Origin: Sperchopsis tessellata
Lineage: Eukaryota > Arthropoda > Insecta > Coleoptera > Hydrophilidae
DNA: 62,817 bases
Direction: 5' to 3'
Assembly: GCA_033557685.1 (NCBI GenBank)
Contig: JAWQRN010000005.1
Location: 1-62,817, forward strand
Shown here: one piece after another, positions 58,028-62,817 of the stretch
Position numbering within the stretch: the stretch's first letter is position 1
Layout: every line of letters begins with the position of its first letter
Notes under the pieces: model-generated
Seen by the model: only the letters and a program-made list of their open reading frames with translations
Databases searched by the model: none
Told to the model about the DNA's origin: nothing
Position numbers and translations under genes: made by a program

Positions 58028-59984
58028 TCAGCACTTGCGGTTGTTATTGGCATAAGACCGGGTCGCCCCTTGGGAGCGTTCACCGCGTCGTAAACGATGG
58101 TTACGACTATTTACTTCACGAGCCTTATTGTTGCGGTCCAGGTAGCCACGTTTCAAAGACTGGCAAGCCTTCTGAAGCTGGATCTGAAAAACAGAATAAA
58201 AATAAGTATTTCGCTACACCTTTCTTTGCATGCAATTATGTGAATTCAAGCATATATATATATATATATATATAGATAAAAAATTTACAGAATAGCCTTA
58301 GAGTGGTTTGTGAATAAGGTAGTATGTCTATTGAAGGCAAAGGAAGTAGCAGTATCTGAAAAGCAAAATTGGTAATCTAGTGTATACCAGAAAGTAGATG
58401 TTTGTAGGAGGTTCGAAGGTTAGATGAAACTAAAACTGCATAAAAACTTTTGAATTTGTAAGTACAGAATGAGCCAACTGTATATGAATCCAAAAGAATT
58501 GATAGTGAAGGCTTTCAAGCTCCTGGACAGCACTAATAGTGCACGTACAAAAGTCAATGAATTGTCAACTCAATCCTTTAGGCAGCTAGTTCTATATGAA
58601 ACACGTTTCCATGCTACTGCCACTCATAGGAAGCTATCTCTCATATTTGTTGATCCTTTTGGCTCATTGCTCCTTCAAACATAAAGCACTCAAAGTTAGC
58701 TTGAATCTGGCCTTGAAGTTGTTTCGTCCACTGTTTAAAGGCAACGTTTGAAAATTGTAGCCATTAGTAATTCGCAATTTGTTATTAGAACTAAAAAATG
58801 CAATGGGTGGTGGGTAGTACCACAATTTAAATTAAATATAAAATATTTTTCTTAACGTATAAGTTAGGCACTTATAACTTCCTGGTTATTGAGATTCGCA
58901 TTTTAACTGTAAACGGTAGCAATATTGATTTTTCGTTGCTTATTTTAAAAGAAAATACAACATTTAAGCTTCCAGAAACAGTGTCTTGTTAAGCAATTTT
59001 GAAAGGTTGTTTAAAGGGATCTATTCATGAGAAGAAAGTTCCCTAACAGTGGCAAAACAACAGCATTTTAAGAGACTATACAGTTTTATTGAGATACATT
59101 TACCATTCAATAGTAAAGTCTGTGACTGTTTCTTTCGAAAAAAATGTAAATGGTTAACTAAATTATTGAGATACCATGCAATTTAATTGTGCAAATATAC
59201 TAAATACTAAGTGGCAAACATAACAATGATAGCAATAACAGTGAATGAAAGAAAGAACAGTGTGTATGTGTATAAAAATAAAAGAACAAAAGCACAAAAA
59301 AATGCACATAGAGTAGCAAAATAAAACTGAAAGCAAAAAAAGCAATAAAAAGCAGTAAACATATAGCAAAGCGAAACACACTGTTATTAACTATCATTAT
59401 TATCTTACCTTTTGCGCTTGTTTGTTTCGAAGACCTTGTCTCTCTTGGTTCCGGAAAGCTTCGACCCTGTTCCGCCGAGGTGCCTGCACTTCCACAATTT
59501 CTTCATCCACTACTTCAGTGTCTCTAAGCACCTCAACGTTACCACTAATACTATCACTATCACTTCCAGGTACGTTATTGTGCCGTCTTGCAACGAACAT
59601 GGGATGAGAGTGCTGATGATACACACTCATACTAGGGTGTTCGATCAGCAGGTTTTCGAAGGGTGATGTCTCCAGCTGGATAGGCCCAGAGGAGGTGAAA
59701 ATAGGAGGTGGAGTGATGAACCAGGACTCCTCCATGTTCGCACAGGGCAGTGAAGAGGAGGAATTTGACCTAGCAAATATATTGGGGACGTCGAGTAAGT
59801 CATCCAGCCTCTCATTGAGGCTTTCCTCCGATGGGGCCTCGGAGTTGCCCTCACTGTCCCTGTCGACCAGCACCCAGTCGTCATCCTCGGTAATCCTAGA
59901 TGTTAAACGTGCCTCTTCGACCCTTTCCGCCGGTTGTTCACTTGTTGACCCCAATAGGTAGCTGACCAAGTTGCTGAACATTTT
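58028..59984 (-). CDS. DOR: TP53INP/DOR homologue (autophagy and nuclear receptor coregulator)
   Basis: Coding exons 59981-59409 and 58183-58028 on the minus strand join in phase 0 to give 242 aa. The first exon is opened by an acceptor TATTGCAG just four bases before the ATG, so a non-coding 5' exon must exist upstream. The chosen start (59981) gives MFSNLVSYLLG, typical of TP53INP/DOR proteins; the Met at 60005 lies in the intron. EDDDWVLVD (W36) is an LC3/Atg8-interacting motif. MEESWFITPPP and FENLLIEHPSM are the other family blocks. The last 51 residues are basic (KRGYLDRNNKARE, RNHRLRRGER). Known family role: shuttling between nucleus, where it coactivates receptors or p53-type programmes, and autophagosomes. 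Drosophila DOR acts with the ecdysone receptor. Confidence 0.88.
58184..59408 (-). other. DOR: DOR intron with an AT microsatellite
   Basis: A 1,225-bp intron on the minus strand (donor GTAAGA at 59408, acceptor TTTTTCAG ending at 58184). It contains an (AT)n run near 58249-58274 and no recognisable mobile element. Confidence 0.7.
58249..58274. repeat. (AT)n microsatellite
   Basis: About 12 perfect AT dinucleotides within the DOR intron. Confidence 0.9.
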
Positions 59985-62547
59985 CTGCAATATTAAAGGT
60001 ACCATTTAGAACCAAGGTTCACTTAAAAAACTAGAGTAAATAATGAACTCTAAATTAATTTTGAGTTACAATTTATGATATATATATTTGGGATATATTC
60101 GTTTGAATTATTGCAAAATCAATAATGCAAAAAGTTTTGACATTGTTGGCAGATTTGTTTTCATGGGTAACTATGAGAATAGTATGCTGTAAATTCAACA
60201 ATTTGTATATTTTCGTCACTTATTTCATTTTTATCAGGGCGACGAAAATGACGTCACAACGGAAGCGTAAAATAAAAGGTTGCGATGCAAAAACATTAAA
60301 TATCTTGAAAATTAAATGTCAAACCCAAAACAAATACCGCATTGTTTAAAGAAGAGCATCATTAAGTCCAATATTTTAGTATTTAGTGTTTAAGCAATTC
60401 TTATGTAAAATATTTAACTCTTTTTGATATAAATCTGTCAACTCTTACAGAAAATAGTTTTAGTGGTAACTGTGTTTAAGTGTTGTTGGTGCAAAATATT
60501 TGAATTACTTCTACTTGGTTCTATTTAGGTATCTTGTGCCACATTTGCAATTGTATGGTCAAGAAATTTTAGAAACTCTTGTACATAACATTTAACATTA
60601 GATTACAATAATATTCATACAATTGCTGCATTTTCTTGACACTAACTAACCCAAATCTTCAAAATTATAATTAATTCCAATTTTTACGAGAATTTTATGT
60701 AGGTATACCGAAATAAATGTTTTGTATGACCGTATTTTGGTCATTATTGAAATACTCGTATAGGCCCATCTTGTGGATAGGGTATGTAGTTACTTATACT
60801 TTTGTTGGTTACGTATTTAGTATTTAAATGTTGAAAAGTTAATTATAATATACAAGTGTAAATTAATAGAAACGAAAAGTCAGTGACAGAAGTGAAATGC
60901 CAATTGTTTTGCAGGTAACTCCAAAGCATTGCCGACAAAATATGGACTTTAATTTATAGTATTACAGGCTAGCACTACAAAACGTGCTATATTTTAGTAT
61001 CCAAAATTAAATACAAGTTACTGTAGAATTAAAATTTTTCCAGTTAAATCTTGAATCTCATCGCAATAATTTTAATCGAATTCGTTTTATTGTCATTTTT
61101 GTGAAAATTTTACATCCCTCTACGGCAATCCCTTTTTTGGAGTGACTTCCTGAACTGCCTATAACAGAGAGATTATTTTTATTTTGAACAGCGATGATGG
61201 TAGTGTGCGTGAAAAGATTTTTTTGTTACAAGATAATATACCTATAGATAAAAATGTTATTTTATACGATGAAATCTCTTGGCTATGAAGAACGCTGCGT
61301 ATCTGTTGTACGTAACTGCATCAGAAACAGAACAAACATTTATTTAACTATTTATATAGAAATTAATTCACCGCGTCCTATACAATCAGCTGATCGGCTG
61401 TTGCTGTTCCAGTCAATCCACATATCGCTGAAGTAGAAGCGAAATTCCAAGAAATGCAAATGGTAAAATTTAATTGGCATTGCAGGCGTTTTAGTGTAAT
61501 TTTATTAATTAAGTGGCATGAAATTGATTTTACATTGATTACATACCTTACGTCATTTCGCTAAGCTGCCTCTTATTTCGATTTTTGGTCACACAAGCAT
61601 TGCTTTTTCTAAATAAATACATTAAGTATATAATTTTTTCCAATCTAAACCATCTGTGACTAAGTATAGTTTGTTTTTTATTTCCCATTAACGTTAAAAT
61701 AAAACTCGTTATAGGCAGAAACGGAATTGAAATATAACGGTAGATATATTTCATATAAAACCGTATAGCCGATGCTGCTTCAATTGTGCCAGCGCCATTA
61801 TTTCACTGCCTATTTGTATTTATTATCAGACTAGAAACAAAGACGCTATTAACTGTACAAAAGCACGGCACTTTTTTGTCAGATAAAATAATGGCGGAAA
61901 TGAAACCATATTATGCAAATTGTAAATAGTAACGCCTGGTTACACAACCACAAACTCTGACACGACAAAACACATGCAAATGTGACAGTACACTATAATT
62001 GCAATCATTTGAAAGCTTCACAATTAAATAATCTGTACGCATACCAGCGCTAAATTTGGAATAGTTTCGAAATCATTTGAATAAGAGAGTTAATGATAGT
62101 ACATCATAGAACATGGTTAGTTTTCCTTTCGTACCAAACACAATAAAAGCCAAGCATAACTTACCTACTTAAAATTTTCAGATTTTTAAAGCCAATAGGA
62201 CTTTCAACCTTCCGTGTTTTGTCTTTAGGGTCTTTTAGTGTACTTTTATCGAATTCGGAAAGGTTTTGAGTTTTAAATCGATTGGGGGGGAATAGATCTA
62301 ACATTTAAAAAGGTTCACGAAAGATGATTTCCAGGACTGTATTAATAAGTAGCATCAACGTTGGAATAATTGTGTGGCAAGTCAAGGGAAGTACTTTGAA
62401 GAGATTTAAATGATATTTGTAATTTAATTAATTTTTTTTATTCGCCCATTCACCATATTATTTGAACATATTTGTTAAACGAAAATTACACTTTTGTGTA
62501 AATAAATAAATATTTAATGACGGCAATGACCGGTTAATTGTAACAAC
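59985..62547. other. Upstream of the DOR coding start: 5' intron/UTR and promoter region
   Basis: The acceptor directly before the DOR start codon implies that an untranslated first exon and promoter lie to the right, but their position could not be fixed. No conserved protein segment is present. Short plus-strand frames here have no family resemblance. Confidence 0.45.
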
Positions 62548-62745
62548 AGTGAACACTGCGATACACCCCTTAATGCGCCGTGACCGTAAGGTAACATACG
62601 TATTAGAAACAAAAACGTATCATATGAATATAACTGACTGACATATGACAAACGAGTGGAACAGTTAAATACTGGTAGGAGCAGTGCTTCTGAAATCTTA
62701 AATAAAAACACTGTGTCAACTGCAAAAGTCAGTTTATTTCCAATA
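62548..62745 (+). repeat. Unclassified repeat family, diverged copy
   Basis: ACACTGCGATACACCCCTTA at the start and GCAGTGCTTCTGAAATCTTA, AAACACTGTGTCAACTGCAA further on align in order with the blocks of the copies at 49128 and 52111. Divergence is higher than in the other four copies. Confidence 0.55.
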
Positions 62746-62817
62746 TTTTGAGATGTGCTTGTGTGCATGGAAATTTACAAACCAGCCAAGTCGAATAATT
62801 ATAGAAACCAAATATAT

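Overview
This window is a piece of an insect nuclear genome. The evidence is multi-exon genes with GT-AG introns, an AT-rich background crowded with degenerate transposons, and the 3' part of an insect connecting-filament gene. The order of insect cannot be fixed from the sequence; a beetle or similar holometabolan is only a guess. Four protein-coding genes can be supported. No RNA gene, CRISPR array or prokaryotic gene cluster was found.

Region 1 (1-29235, + strand) is the C-terminal part of sallimus (sls, insect titin/kettin). Its 5' part lies outside the window. Two enormous PEVK-type exons (10,191 and 7,671 bp) encode about 5,950 residues of Pro-Glu-Val-Lys-rich repeats. They are followed by one SH3 domain, eight Ig domains, three fibronectin-III domains and a short basic tail, about 7,235 residues in all. 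Every exon boundary except one is phase 1, so most exons can be skipped without breaking the frame. Introns carry relics of a ZMYM1-like hAT element and a mariner.

Region 2 (29236-35378) is intergenic and transposon-rich. It holds a terminal-inverted-repeat MITE, a LINE 3' fragment, a complete but mutated 1,319-bp Tc1 element nested in an older repeat, a foldback MITE candidate and a Tc1 helix-turn-helix relic.

Region 3 (35379-41567, +) is a five-exon Dbl-family Rho guanine-nucleotide exchange factor (DH-PH, 543 aa). Its introns contain hAT and mariner-like relics. It converges on region 4 (43663-46856, -), a five-exon BtpA-family TIM-barrel gene (274 aa) of unknown function in animals.

Region 5 (46857-58027) has no recognised gene. 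It contains a Tc1 relic, a 0.5-kb inverted repeat, a reverse-transcriptase relic, a tRNA-derived SINE and several kilobases of AT-rich DNA. Region 6 (58028-59984, -) is the coding part of a TP53INP/DOR homologue, an autophagy and nuclear-receptor coregulator of 242 aa with a clear LC3-interacting motif. Its 5' UTR exon(s) and promoter probably lie in 60000-62817.

The four genes do not form a pathway: sls builds muscle connecting filaments, the RhoGEF activates Rho GTPases, DOR links nutrient signalling to autophagy, and the BtpA protein is uncharacterised. No new multi-gene system was seen. The most original structure is the internal modular architecture of the PEVK exons and a five-copy unclassified repeat family.
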